Of a stretch of 51,003 nt of DNA, positions 42,462 through 50,931 are shown in pieces. Numbering within the stretch: the stretch's first letter is position 1; every line of letters starts with the position of its first letter. The position numbers and the translations under genes are program-made. The notes below the pieces were generated by a model. That model saw only the letters and a list, made by a program, of their open reading frames with translations, did no database searches and had not been told where the DNA came from. Source of the stretch: Deltaproteobacteria bacterium (lineage in GTDB: Bacteria > Desulfobacterota > Syntrophia > Syntrophales > UBA8958); NCBI GenBank assembly GCA_026388335.1, contig JAPLJZ010000001.1, forward strand, positions 1-51,003. Reading direction: 5' to 3'.

Positions 42462-43214
42462 CTACGACTGGATCGTTTTCCCCTGCAGATTGTTCCAAGT
42501 GTTTTCCGAGTACCAGATATCGACGAATTCCAGGAGCGAGTCTTTTTCCCGTTTCTTGATTTCGTCTGCCAGGGGCTTTCTCAGAAGATGTTTGATGCTT
42601 CTGAAGGCAACGCCATCTTTGGCGGCAAATTGTTTAGCGATGCCCCTCGCATTCGCCTCCAGGTCGGCCTCCGTGCAAACCTGATGAATCAGGCCAAGCT
42701 GAAAGGCCTCCTCGGCGGTATACATGGCGCCGTTGTAAACAGCCGTTTCCGCATTCTTCTGTCCCAGCCAGAGCTTGATGATCTCGACGCTGCCGGCGAA
42801 CAATGAAGATCCGAAGTTGATCTCATTGAGGGACATCTTCGCTTTTCCTGAAACCATGATCCGGTAATCACAGGCGATGGCGATCATGCAACCGCCGGCC
42901 ATCGTATGACCGTTGAGGGCGGCAATGACCGGTTTCGGAAACAGGAAAACGTCGCCATAGAAATCTGTGAATTTGGTGAGGTAACGAAGGAATTCGTCTT
43001 TCTTGTAGTTTAAAAACTCCGGGATATCGAAACCGTAGGTAAAGAATTTCCCCTGCCCGGAAATGATGACCGCCCTGGTTTGGGCGTCACCGGCAAGCTC
43101 TTTGAAGCAGGCGGTCAATTCGTCGATGACGAATTCATTGATCGCGTTCACCTTTCCCCGCGAGAGAATAACCTTCGCAATGCCATCTGTTTTTTCAACC
43201 CTGACGAACTCCAT
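42462..43214 (-). CDS. Enoyl-CoA hydratase/isomerase family protein
   Basis: The 250-residue crotonase-fold protein has the oxyanion-hole segments KFFTYGFDIPEF and ALNGHTMAGGCMIAIACDYRIM, and EINFGSSLFAGSVEIIKLW. In typical hydratases two Glu are catalytic; here the expected positions look partly changed, so isomerase or other crotonase activity is possible. It likely acts in CoA-thioester beta-oxidation, as in syntrophic acid degraders. AAGGAGGAGGG precedes the ATG. Its 3' end is duplicated at 37791-37904. It is followed upstream by an M24 peptidase gene on the same strand. Confidence 0.88.
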   Translation of the reverse strand: MEFVRVEKTDGIAKVILSRGKVNAINEFVIDELTACFKELAGDAQTRAVIISGQGKFFTYGFDIPEFLNYKKDEFLRYLTKFTDFYGDVFLFPKPVIAALNGHTMAGGCMIAIACDYRIMVSGKAKMSLNEINFGSSLFAGSVEIIKLWLGQKNAETAVYNGAMYTAEEAFQLGLIHQVCTEADLEANARGIAKQFAAKDGVAFRSIKHLLRKPLADEIKKREKDSLLEFVDIWYSENTWNNLQGKTIQS

Positions 43215-43234
43215 AATCCCCTCCTCCTTGTTTT

Positions 43235-44410
43235 TTATACTTCAAATAGTTTCCTGGGACTGGTCGTCAGAATTTCGTTTCCAGTCCTCTTGATCAGGAT
43301 CATATCCTCCAGCTTAACGACACCCAACCCCTCATCCAGCATATGCAGATCCAAAGCAATGACATAACCTTCCTCCACCGGGGAATGATCGTACTCGGAG
43401 GGGATGGGGGGTTCGTTCAACTCCAGGCCGATGCCGTGACCGATCAACCGGGATCGCTTGCCGCCGCCGAAATGCTGGAACTGGTCTTGTCGTCCCAGTT
43501 CATCGGCTTTATTAACGGCCATCCGGTAAATGTCATGGCAGGCCGTTCCGGGCCGGATGTTGGCGATGAGATGATCGGCGATCGCCTGCAGATCGTCGTA
43601 CATGGAATGAATTTCTTTTCCGGCCTTTCCCACACAATAGGTCCGTGTCTGATCGGCATGATAGCCGTTTACGAGGGTAGGAATATCAACAATGACGATG
43701 TCCCCGGCATTTATTATTCTTTGCGAGGGACCCGCCGGAACGGCGGGGCTCAATCCCACGCCGGTAATGGTGTAAACGACGCCGCTGATCTTGAAAAGAT
43801 TGGGACCTGAGGTGATGGGGCCGCGGCTCATGAAAAAATCGGGCTGGCGGATGAAGAAGATGCCCTCATGACCGGCAAGGCGGTGGGCGTTTTCCACGGC
43901 GGCGGCAAGCTCCAACTCCGTTATCCCGTCCTTTAAGGACGAAAGGACCGCTTCATGACCGGCGTGAATGGCCTGGCAGGCTTTTCTGATCTGCTCAATT
44001 TCGCGGGGAGCCTTTGTCTTTCGCTGTTCCAGAACAAACGGCGAGATATTGACAAAATCGCATCCAGGAAAGAGTTTCTTGATGTTCAGGAATTGCTCCG
44101 CCGTCAAAATATCCAGTTCTACACCGATCTTGCCGCCAGATGGTTGCATCCTCTTTAAGAAAGCCTCGGAAATCTTGTCCAGACGTCTTTCTTCTTTCAC
44201 CCTTTCTTTCGGGATGAAAATATCGTTGAGGGCGAAATCCAGACCGCTCCGAACATACAGGGTGTATTCGTCCGGCAGTACGACAAGATAAGAAGGCTGG
44301 GCCGTCCCGGTGTAGTAGAAGATATTCCGGGAATAACCGATCAGGGCGCCCCCTAATCCCTGAGCGGCGAGCTGCTTTTGCAGGATCTCTATCCTTTTTT
44401 CCTGTTCCAT
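43235..44410 (-). CDS. M24 family peptidase-like protein (Xaa-Pro type)
   Basis: The 391 residues have an N-terminal creatinase-like domain (about 1-130) and the pita-bread domain. Metal ligands are seen as D242 in IVDIPTLVNG, D253 in HADQTRTY, H325 in IGHGIGLELNEPP and E368 in KLEDMIL. The fourth position, normally the Glu of IEPG, is D354 (IALDLHML). The exchange keeps an acid but may change metal or activity. It precedes the enoyl-CoA hydratase by 20 bases on the same strand. GGAGGCGA precedes the ATG. Confidence 0.85.
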   Translation of the reverse strand: MEQEKRIEILQKQLAAQGLGGALIGYSRNIFYYTGTAQPSYLVVLPDEYTLYVRSGLDFALNDIFIPKERVKEERRLDKISEAFLKRMQPSGGKIGVELDILTAEQFLNIKKLFPGCDFVNISPFVLEQRKTKAPREIEQIRKACQAIHAGHEAVLSSLKDGITELELAAAVENAHRLAGHEGIFFIRQPDFFMSRGPITSGPNLFKISGVVYTITGVGLSPAVPAGPSQRIINAGDIVIVDIPTLVNGYHADQTRTYCVGKAGKEIHSMYDDLQAIADHLIANIRPGTACHDIYRMAVNKADELGRQDQFQHFGGGKRSRLIGHGIGLELNEPPIPSEYDHSPVEEGYVIALDLHMLDEGLGVVKLEDMILIKRTGNEILTTSPRKLFEV

Positions 44411-44616
44411 AATATCGTCGCCTCCTGTGCATTAAAAAGAAGTGGATCGTTATGGCCCATTATATCAGACCGTCAATATGCCTCTTCCTGGGGTTATATT
44501 TATTGGCAATGTTACCGGAGGGAAAAATCGGATGGATAGGGGGGATCGGGATATTGAAACATGAGCATTCTGCGGAGATGGGTGACTTATATGCATGGGA
44601 TAGGTTGGGTAGGAGC

Positions 44617-45993
44617 TTATACGTCTTCGTTTTCACCGGCTTTCCTCCGGAAGAACGCTAGCGATTTTGCTACACAAGGGGCCGTGATTTTACAGACGCC
44701 CCTTTCATACCTGGACAAGGTTTGACGTGTGATGCCCAGGGCTTCGGCAAGATCTTGCTGACGCAGATAAAAGCGGGAGCGCAGTGTTTTCAAGATAGCC
44801 GGATTTGCCATCAGGACGCTTGCATCCGGGGAAACGCAAGCGCTCTCGATCGACTCCTTTTGACGGCGAATAAGTTCTTTGACAGATCCTTTCACCTTCT
44901 TTGCAGATATCCTTTTCGCCATTTTCCAGAGTTTTTCGGAAAGCTTGACGGTAATGGGCGTTTCCAGCCACTCCGTCATATATCCCCTGGTCCGGCTGAC
45001 GGGCTCCCGCAAATCATCGTCTTCGATGATCCCAATTTCCATGAGTCGTTCATGGGCTTTGAAAAAGGCATCCACGGTGTGGCCGGGATGGCGCCAATTC
45101 ACGTCGTCGCCACAGAAATCGAGGATGCTCCGGGGCGTTGCCTTGGGTAAGGCCCCTTTTTTACCGGCAACCGTTCCGATCAGGGTCCAGTAAGTGCCCA
45201 ACTTTTTTGTGAAGGCTTCATGGTATGGGCTGAGGTGAAGAAGGGATTTGCTGTAATAGCCTATCCAGAAGAGTCCGTCCACATTAAGGAAGTGAGACAA
45301 TGCCTGACCGCAACGGAACCGGAATGCGGTCCAGGCACCTTCCTGCTGCCGGTATTCCACGTCAAGAATATCCAGAAGCCTGTCCGGCCTTTCTTTACCA
45401 AAGGTGACCACTCCCCCGGTTTGATAGTTCTTCCAGGTCATGGACAAACGAAGATCGGCAAGGCGCAGCACTTCCTGCTTGAGATCAGTGTACAGGTTTT
45501 GCGATCTGCCGTGGCGGATACGGACATCCCGTATCCCCGCCATTTCCTCCAGCGTGATGCGGGCAATCCCCGTCCGGGGGTCATCCAACTGGGCAATATA
45601 AGACATGAGAATCAGGAACACATCTGCCGATTCCACCGACAGGTTTCGCACCGTATTCCTCAAACTGCCGGAATAGATAAAACCGAGGCGGGGGGCATAG
45701 TACATGGCGATGGTCGGATGAAAGCGGCTGGAATAATCGGGTGGGGGCTCACAAAAAAAGGTGATGCTGCCCGCTCTTGTTTCGTATGGATAAAAGGGGC
45801 GGCCAAAGTTGTCCGATTGCCATCTGGATTTTGGTCCACCGGCATAAATAGCCCGCAGAGTGGAGTGAATAACGGGACTGACGGGGAAGGGAAGCTTATC
45901 CCTGATGATTGGAGGACTTACGATTCTGCCCTTGGCAGGATATTCCTGAGAATGATTAATGCCTGGTGCCCGGAAAGATGTCTTTTTCTCCAT
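44617..45993 (-). CDS. Large helix-turn-helix protein of unknown function
   Basis: The 458-residue protein has a C-terminal XRE/Cro HTH (about 404-452, LRQQDLAEALGITRQTLSRY). Two middle stretches look like winged helices: one around 125-215 (SADVFLILMSYIAQ, then ITLEEMAGI) and one around 280-350 (TKKLGTYWTLIGTVAG, then FFKAHERLMEIGII). That layout recalls plasmid replication initiators of the two-winged-helix type, but I see no diagnostic motif. It could instead be a transcription factor. It follows the FBP aldolase gene by 77 bases on the same strand. Confidence 0.6.
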   Translation of the reverse strand: MEKKTSFRAPGINHSQEYPAKGRIVSPPIIRDKLPFPVSPVIHSTLRAIYAGGPKSRWQSDNFGRPFYPYETRAGSITFFCEPPPDYSSRFHPTIAMYYAPRLGFIYSGSLRNTVRNLSVESADVFLILMSYIAQLDDPRTGIARITLEEMAGIRDVRIRHGRSQNLYTDLKQEVLRLADLRLSMTWKNYQTGGVVTFGKERPDRLLDILDVEYRQQEGAWTAFRFRCGQALSHFLNVDGLFWIGYYSKSLLHLSPYHEAFTKKLGTYWTLIGTVAGKKGALPKATPRSILDFCGDDVNWRHPGHTVDAFFKAHERLMEIGIIEDDDLREPVSRTRGYMTEWLETPITVKLSEKLWKMAKRISAKKVKGSVKELIRRQKESIESACVSPDASVLMANPAILKTLRSRFYLRQQDLAEALGITRQTLSRYERGVCKITAPCVAKSLAFFRRKAGENEDV

Positions 45994-46070
45994 TTACTAT
46001 CCCCGTCATTCCTGATTGCAGATACCTCCGGTCGTCACTATTACGATAAAGACCCATTTATGTTAAATAA

Positions 46071-47123
46071 TCAGGCGATGGTCACCTCCGGGCAGAGATA
46101 GACGTCCTGAATAGCCTGGAGAATTGCGGCGCCCTCTTTCATCGGACGCTGGAAGGCCTTGCGACCGGAGATAAGGCCCATACCCCCGGCCCGTTTGTTT
46201 ATGACCGCCGTCCGCACTGCTTCGGCCAGGTCGTTTTCCCCTTCCGAGGCCCCACCGGAGTTAATCAGCCCCGCCCGGCCCAAATAACAGTTGATGACCT
46301 GGTAACGGGTCAGGTCGATGGGATGGGGTGTGGATAGCACGTTATAAACCCTGGGATCTGTCTTACCGAATTTGACCGCCGGATAGCCGCCGTTGCAGTC
46401 CGGCTGTTTCTGTTTGACGATGTCGGCCTGGATGGTGGCTGCCAGGTGATTGGCCTGTCCGGTCAGATCCGCGGCTGTATGGTAATCCTTCCCGTCCTTG
46501 ATGAAGGCGGGATTGCGGAGATAGGCCCAGAGAACCGTGACCATTCCTAATTCGTGAGCCAGGGAGAAGGCCGCGGAGATCTCCCGAAGCTGCCGACTGC
46601 TCTCCTCGGAACCGAAATAGATGGTTGCCCCGATCGCGGCGGCCCCCATGTCGAAACACTGCTTCACGTTGGCAAAAAGAAATTCATCATACTTGGCAGG
46701 ATAAACAAGCAGATCGTTGTGGTTGACCTTCACGATGAAGGGAATCCGGTGGGCGTACTTTCTCGACACCGCCCCCAGAACGCCGAGGGTCGAGGCGACG
46801 GCGCTGCATCCTCCCTCGATGGCGAGCTTGACGATATTTTCCGGATCGAAGTAGATGGGATTCGGGGCAAAGGACGCGGCGGCACTGTGTTCGATCCCCT
46901 GATCAACGGGCAGGATGGACAGATAGCCAGTGCCGGCGAGGCGGCCGTGATCGAAGAGAAGCTGCATGTTCCGCAGCACGTTAATCGGTCTGTCCGTGGG
47001 AATGAAGATCCTCTCGATGAAGTCAGGACCGGGAAGATGCAGATTTTCCTTAGGGAAAACACACTGGTGGCCAAGCAGCGGCTCGGCGTCTTTACCCAAC
47101 AAATTCAGAATTTTTGCGTACAT
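46071..47123 (-). CDS. fbaB: Class I fructose-bisphosphate aldolase, FbaB/DhnA type
   Basis: It splits fructose 1,6-bisphosphate into two triose phosphates through a Schiff-base Lys. The 350-residue protein has [48 protein letters not shown] and the later [17 protein letters not shown], all typical of this archaeal-type group. AAGGAGAT precedes the ATG. It is probably the main aldolase of glycolysis or gluconeogenesis here. It is transcribed away from dapF. Confidence 0.93.
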   Translation of the reverse strand: MYAKILNLLGKDAEPLLGHQCVFPKENLHLPGPDFIERIFIPTDRPINVLRNMQLLFDHGRLAGTGYLSILPVDQGIEHSAAASFAPNPIYFDPENIVKLAIEGGCSAVASTLGVLGAVSRKYAHRIPFIVKVNHNDLLVYPAKYDEFLFANVKQCFDMGAAAIGATIYFGSEESSRQLREISAAFSLAHELGMVTVLWAYLRNPAFIKDGKDYHTAADLTGQANHLAATIQADIVKQKQPDCNGGYPAVKFGKTDPRVYNVLSTPHPIDLTRYQVINCYLGRAGLINSGGASEGENDLAEAVRTAVINKRAGGMGLISGRKAFQRPMKEGAAILQAIQDVYLCPEVTIA

Positions 47124-47401
47124 GGTCTATCTCCTTAGAATACGGATAGTTAAAGATAAAAAATAGTCAATATTCCCGAGGGCAGAGTTTAAATCTACCC
47201 ACCCGGTGGTATCTATGTTAGGGAGATAAGAGAGGGATGTCAAGCAGGAATATGTGCCACTTACTTGTTTTTCTGATGGTTATCGTTAAGGTGAGATGTG
47301 GATGAAAAAAGGCAGGCAGTGCCAGGGTATTCTTTTTGCTTCACCTTTTTGACAAGATCGTTTAAGGAGGAAGGTATCAATTCAAGAGGGACGAAAAAGG
47401 C

Positions 47402-48235
47402 ATGATTGAATTCTGTAAAATGAGCGGCAGCGGCAATGATTTCATCCTCATTGACAACCGGCAGCGCCAGGTGGAAGCGGCCATCGGCGCCATGTCCGTC
47501 GTGGACTTCGTGCAGGAGGTCTCCACACCCAAGATCTCCGTCGGGGCCGACGGACTGATCCTGATCCAGGAGTCGGCAAAGGCCGATTTCGGCTGGCGTT
47601 TTTTCAACGCCGACGGCTCGGAAGTGGAAATGTGCGGCAATGGTGGCCGTTGTGCCGCCCGCTTTGCCAATCTCAAGGGGATTGCCCCGAAGAAGATGTC
47701 CTTTGAGACGGTGGCGGGGATCATTGACGCCGAAGTCAAAGGGGACGTTGTCAAGCTCAGACTGACAGACCCTTTCGACCTGCGGACCGATGAAACCATC
47801 CGCATCGACAGCCGGGATTATACCGTAAACAGCATCAACACCGGCGTTCCCCATGTCGTCTTTTATGTGGAGGATCTGGACGCCTTTGACGTGTTTTACA
47901 TCGGTAGGAACATCCGCTACCACGATCAATATCAGCCCCGGGGGACCAATGCGAACTTTGTCAAATCCCTGGACCGTCGTAACATGATGGTGCGGACCTA
48001 TGAGCGGGGAGTGGAAGACGAGACCCTGGCCTGTGGCACCGGTTCCGTGGCGTCGGTGCTCATTTCCGCGGCAAAAGGGCTGGTGGACTCCCCAGTCGCT
48101 GTCCAGGTAAAAAGCGGAGAGAAATTAAATATATATTTTGAAAAAACCTCCACGGGCTTTGAAAAAATATACCTTGAAGGTAAAGCGAAAGTTGTCTATG
48201 AGGGGCGTCTTTGGGACGAAGCCTACAACAAATAA
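47402..48235 (+). CDS. dapF: Diaminopimelate epimerase
   Basis: DapF interconverts LL- and meso-diaminopimelate for lysine and peptidoglycan. The 277 residues include both catalytic cysteines: MCGNGGRCAARFA and TLACGTGSVAS. The N-terminus IEFCKMSGSGNDFILIDNR is typical. The ATG at 47402 follows a weak purine stretch (AAGAGGG about 11 bases upstream). The next gene, dapL, begins 13 bases later, so substrate and product enzymes of one pathway are co-transcribed. Confidence 0.97.
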   Translation: MIEFCKMSGSGNDFILIDNRQRQVEAAIGAMSVVDFVQEVSTPKISVGADGLILIQESAKADFGWRFFNADGSEVEMCGNGGRCAARFANLKGIAPKKMSFETVAGIIDAEVKGDVVKLRLTDPFDLRTDETIRIDSRDYTVNSINTGVPHVVFYVEDLDAFDVFYIGRNIRYHDQYQPRGTNANFVKSLDRRNMMVRTYERGVEDETLACGTGSVASVLISAAKGLVDSPVAVQVKSGEKLNIYFEKTSTGFEKIYLEGKAKVVYEGRLWDEAYNK

Positions 48236-48248
48236 AAGGAGAGAGACT

Positions 48249-49418
48249 GTGCAAATTGCCGACCGCTTGACGAAAATCCCCCCCTACCTGTTTATGGAGC
48301 TGAGAAAGAAGATCGCCAAGGCCAGGGCCGAAGGTGTCGATGTCATCAGCCTGGCCATTGGCGATCCCGTCGAAGCGACGCCGGATGCCATAATCGATGA
48401 ACTCTGCCGGACGTCCCGGGATCCCCGGAACCACCGTTATCCGACAGACGAGGAGAAAGGGATGCTCTCCTTTCGCCAGGAGGTGGCCCGGTGGTACCAG
48501 GACCGTTACGGCGTCACCCTGGATCCGGCCAGTGAGATCCTGGGGCTCATCGGCTCCAAAGAGGGTTGCCATCATTTTATTTTAGCCTGCATCAATCCCG
48601 GGGATATTGTCCTCATGACCGATCCCGGCTACCCGGCCTACCGGTCCAGTATTCTCATGGGGGGAGGGGAGCCGTACAATGTTCCCATCCTCGCCAAAAA
48701 CGACTATCTCCCCGTTTTGGAAGACATTCCGACGGACATCGCCAAAAAGGCCCGGGGCATGTTTCTCAATTATCCCAACAATCCCACGGGGGCCTGCGCC
48801 ACAAAGAAATTTCTCAATGACCTGGTCGCCTTTGCGAAACAGTACGGTATCGCCATCTGTTATGACAATCCCTACAGCGAAATCCTCTTTGCCGGCCAGG
48901 AGCGCATCAGCTTCCTCATGGCGCCAGGGACTAAGGACATCGGCATCGAGCTGAATTCCCTCTCCAAGCCCTTCAACATGTGCGGCTGGCGGTTGGGGAT
49001 GGCCTGCGGCAACGCCAACCTGATTGCCGCCATCAGCAAGGTGAAGGAAAACACCGATTCCGGCATCTTCAACCCCATCCAGTTTGCCGGCATCCATGCC
49101 CTGAAGGAAGAGGCTTCCTTCATCGATCACATGATCGAGGTGTATGGCAAGCGCCGGGAGCTGGTACTGGCAACCCTCAAGAAGATCGGCATCTTTTTTA
49201 CACCGCCCAAGGGAACCTTCTACCTCTGGGTGCCCGTGCCGGAAGGGATGACCTCGCTGGAATTCACGAATCGCCTGTTTGACAAGACGGCCATCGTCGT
49301 GGCGGCGGGAACGGCTTACGGTAAATACGGGGAAGGATATGTCCGGATTTCCCTCACCGTGCCCGACGACCGCCTGGCCGAAGCTATGGCCCGAATCGAA
49401 AAGGAATTTGCCCGCTAA
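48249..49418 (+). CDS. dapL: LL-diaminopimelate aminotransferase
   Basis: DapL is a PLP enzyme that makes LL-DAP from tetrahydrodipicolinate and glutamate, bypassing DapD-DapC-DapE. The 389 residues are fold-type I and contain the NYPNNPTGA, DNPYSEILF and SLSKPFNMCGWRLGMACGN segments (Schiff-base Lys in SLSK). The start is GTG at 48249 with AAAGGAGAG upstream; an in-frame upstream ATG at 48138 would overlap dapF by 98 bases and is rejected. Pairing with DapF supports the single-step DAP route, common in Deltaproteobacteria, Chloroflexi and archaea. Confidence 0.94.
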   Translation: MQIADRLTKIPPYLFMELRKKIAKARAEGVDVISLAIGDPVEATPDAIIDELCRTSRDPRNHRYPTDEEKGMLSFRQEVARWYQDRYGVTLDPASEILGLIGSKEGCHHFILACINPGDIVLMTDPGYPAYRSSILMGGGEPYNVPILAKNDYLPVLEDIPTDIAKKARGMFLNYPNNPTGACATKKFLNDLVAFAKQYGIAICYDNPYSEILFAGQERISFLMAPGTKDIGIELNSLSKPFNMCGWRLGMACGNANLIAAISKVKENTDSGIFNPIQFAGIHALKEEASFIDHMIEVYGKRRELVLATLKKIGIFFTPPKGTFYLWVPVPEGMTSLEFTNRLFDKTAIVVAAGTAYGKYGEGYVRISLTVPDDRLAEAMARIEKEFAR

Positions 49419-49466
49419 CTGACAGGCTGCTTGTAGATATGGATGCATTACCATCCATCGCTTCGC

Positions 49467-49568
49467 TTACATTACATGCGGGTTGGCATACTCTTGAGAA
49501 GTCTGAGCAATATAGTTGAAGATGGCATCGAGATGCCTTTCAGCATTATTTGTCCAATGAACCTTCAT
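49467..49568 (-). pseudogene. Truncated ParE/RelE-type toxin
   Basis: The minus-strand frame from the ATG at 49568 reads MKVHWTNNAERHLDAIFNYI, the start of a ParE/RelE toxin, then diverges and stops after 33 codons; intact toxins have about 95. No antitoxin is recognised upstream, and nothing of the toxin's second half lies downstream. The rest of the roughly 310-bp gap between dapL and the PAS gene holds nothing else I can name; a weak hairpin without a T run is at 49439-49458. Confidence 0.7.
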
Positions 49569-49732
49569 TCCTGCCTGCCCCAGAGCTCCGATCTGCACCC
49601 TTACATCCGCGTCTTGAAAATCCTGTATTTCATGTTCCTGTCTCGTCAACACAGCCCTGAAATCGAGAGGTGTCGTGACGGCATAAAATGAGGCTTGGCT
49701 GCTATGTCAAAAAAATTACAAACGCGCTTATG

Positions 49733-50851
49733 CTACTTATCTATTTTATATAATTCCGGATACAGTTTTTTCGCACAATCGGGACAAATACCATGGCTGA
49801 ATTCGGCTTCTGAGTGACCTCTTATATAAGATTCTATCTGTTCCCAGTACCCATTGTCATCACGAATCCTTTTACAGGACGCGCATATGGGAAGCATTCC
49901 ACTCAATTTCTTGACTTCCGAAAGGGCATTTTGCAGCTCCGAGATAAGCTTCTCACGATCTTTCTCTGCCAACTTGTGGTCGGTGATGTCTTGGTATATT
50001 ACTTGATACTGTGATTCACCGTCCCACAATATTTCTTTGCGGAAGACCCGGAGATGGCGGACTGCACCATCTTTCCTGACAATGCTTACTTCATATTCGG
50101 ACGGGAGATAATCACCTTGTTTTCTTTTTTCCCGTCTTATCTGGAACTCAGCAACGCTCTCCGGGGTATAACGCTTCATTACAGGGGTTGTTTTCAGTTC
50201 TTCAATGCCCTCGTAGCCGTAAATATCCAGAATAGCCTGGTTGGCATAAATTGTCTCTCCCTCCTTGCTCACGATGCGCACCCCCAAAGGGGAGTCATCC
50301 AGAGAACGGCGGAAGTTCTCTTCCGTCCTAAGCAGCGCCTCTTCCGCTCGCTTGCGGTCGATTACGCGACCCAGGCGTTCGGCGACGGCGTTGAGGAGCT
50401 TGTCTTCTTCCGGAATGAAAGGTTCTTGGCCATCAACAGTTGGTTCTTTCCGATAAAAAACCTCCGCCATCCCGGCCGACTCACCCTGAACTCTAATCGC
50501 GCAGGCCATCCGCCATGGGCTTTCCTGAAAATTGGCTGTCTCGTAGGTTTTATCTTTCAAGACTATACGCGCACAGGCCAGGTAAGGGTATTGCATTGCC
50601 GGGGGCAAGAGTTCCACAGCTCCGCACAAGATCCTTTCTATCGAGATGTCCGACTTTTCGATTAGATTAGAGATGTCATAGATGCAATCCAGTTCCTTGA
50701 CTCGCTTGGTTAGTCTGCGCGCCTGTTGTTTCATTTCCTCTTCCCTGAGCTTATTTTCAGGAAATTCTTGTTTCTCAAGGGCGGCTAATTGAAGGTGCAT
50801 CTCTTTGAGTTCTTCGATTAGTTGTTCTTTGGTCTTTTTTTCATCTTCCAT
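49733..50851 (-). CDS. PAS-domain sensor protein with GAF-like region and C-terminal Cys module
   Basis: The 372 residues begin with a coiled-coil (about 1-55), followed by a GAF-like segment (about 60-165) and a PAS domain with PAC part (about 170-300, GETIYANQAILDIYGYEG). They end with a module holding C323-x2-C326 and C356-x2-C359 (CASCKRIRDDNGYW). No histidine kinase, GGDEF or HTH output follows. That Cys module ends many PAS proteins of Deltaproteobacteria and may bind zinc. The partner is unknown. GAGGG precedes the ATG. Confidence 0.8.
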   Translation of the reverse strand: MEDEKKTKEQLIEELKEMHLQLAALEKQEFPENKLREEEMKQQARRLTKRVKELDCIYDISNLIEKSDISIERILCGAVELLPPAMQYPYLACARIVLKDKTYETANFQESPWRMACAIRVQGESAGMAEVFYRKEPTVDGQEPFIPEEDKLLNAVAERLGRVIDRKRAEEALLRTEENFRRSLDDSPLGVRIVSKEGETIYANQAILDIYGYEGIEELKTTPVMKRYTPESVAEFQIRREKRKQGDYLPSEYEVSIVRKDGAVRHLRVFRKEILWDGESQYQVIYQDITDHKLAEKDREKLISELQNALSEVKKLSGMLPICASCKRIRDDNGYWEQIESYIRGHSEAEFSHGICPDCAKKLYPELYKIDK

Positions 50852-50871
50852 AGTAAGCCCTCAGTCAATGA

Positions 50872-50890
50872 CCACCGCCTGAGGCGGTGG
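50872..50890. repeat. Perfect hairpin, possible insertion-sequence end
   Basis: CCACCGCC and GGCGGTGG pair around TGA. It lies 41 bases beyond the stop of the partial minus-strand gene at the right edge and 20 bases before the PAS start codon. Such GC-rich hairpins close IS200/IS605 elements, but it may equally be a terminator. Confidence 0.45.
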
Positions 50891-50931
50891 CTTGTATTTA
50901 GTCCTGGAAGGTACCATGGGTTTCTACTTAT

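Noticed and set aside
44452-44661. Plus-strand 69-codon frame with a hydrophobic start in the gap before the HTH gene end
   Set aside because: No ribosome binding site, and it runs into the end of the opposite gene; probably chance.
45220-46101. Plus-strand frame opposite the large HTH gene
   Set aside because: It has no recognisable domain, and the minus-strand frame has a clear C-terminal XRE HTH and a ribosome binding site.
48138-48248. Extended N-terminus for DapL
   Set aside because: It would overlap dapF by 98 bases and encode a Lys-rich leader unlike the family; the GTG at 48249 has a good ribosome binding site.
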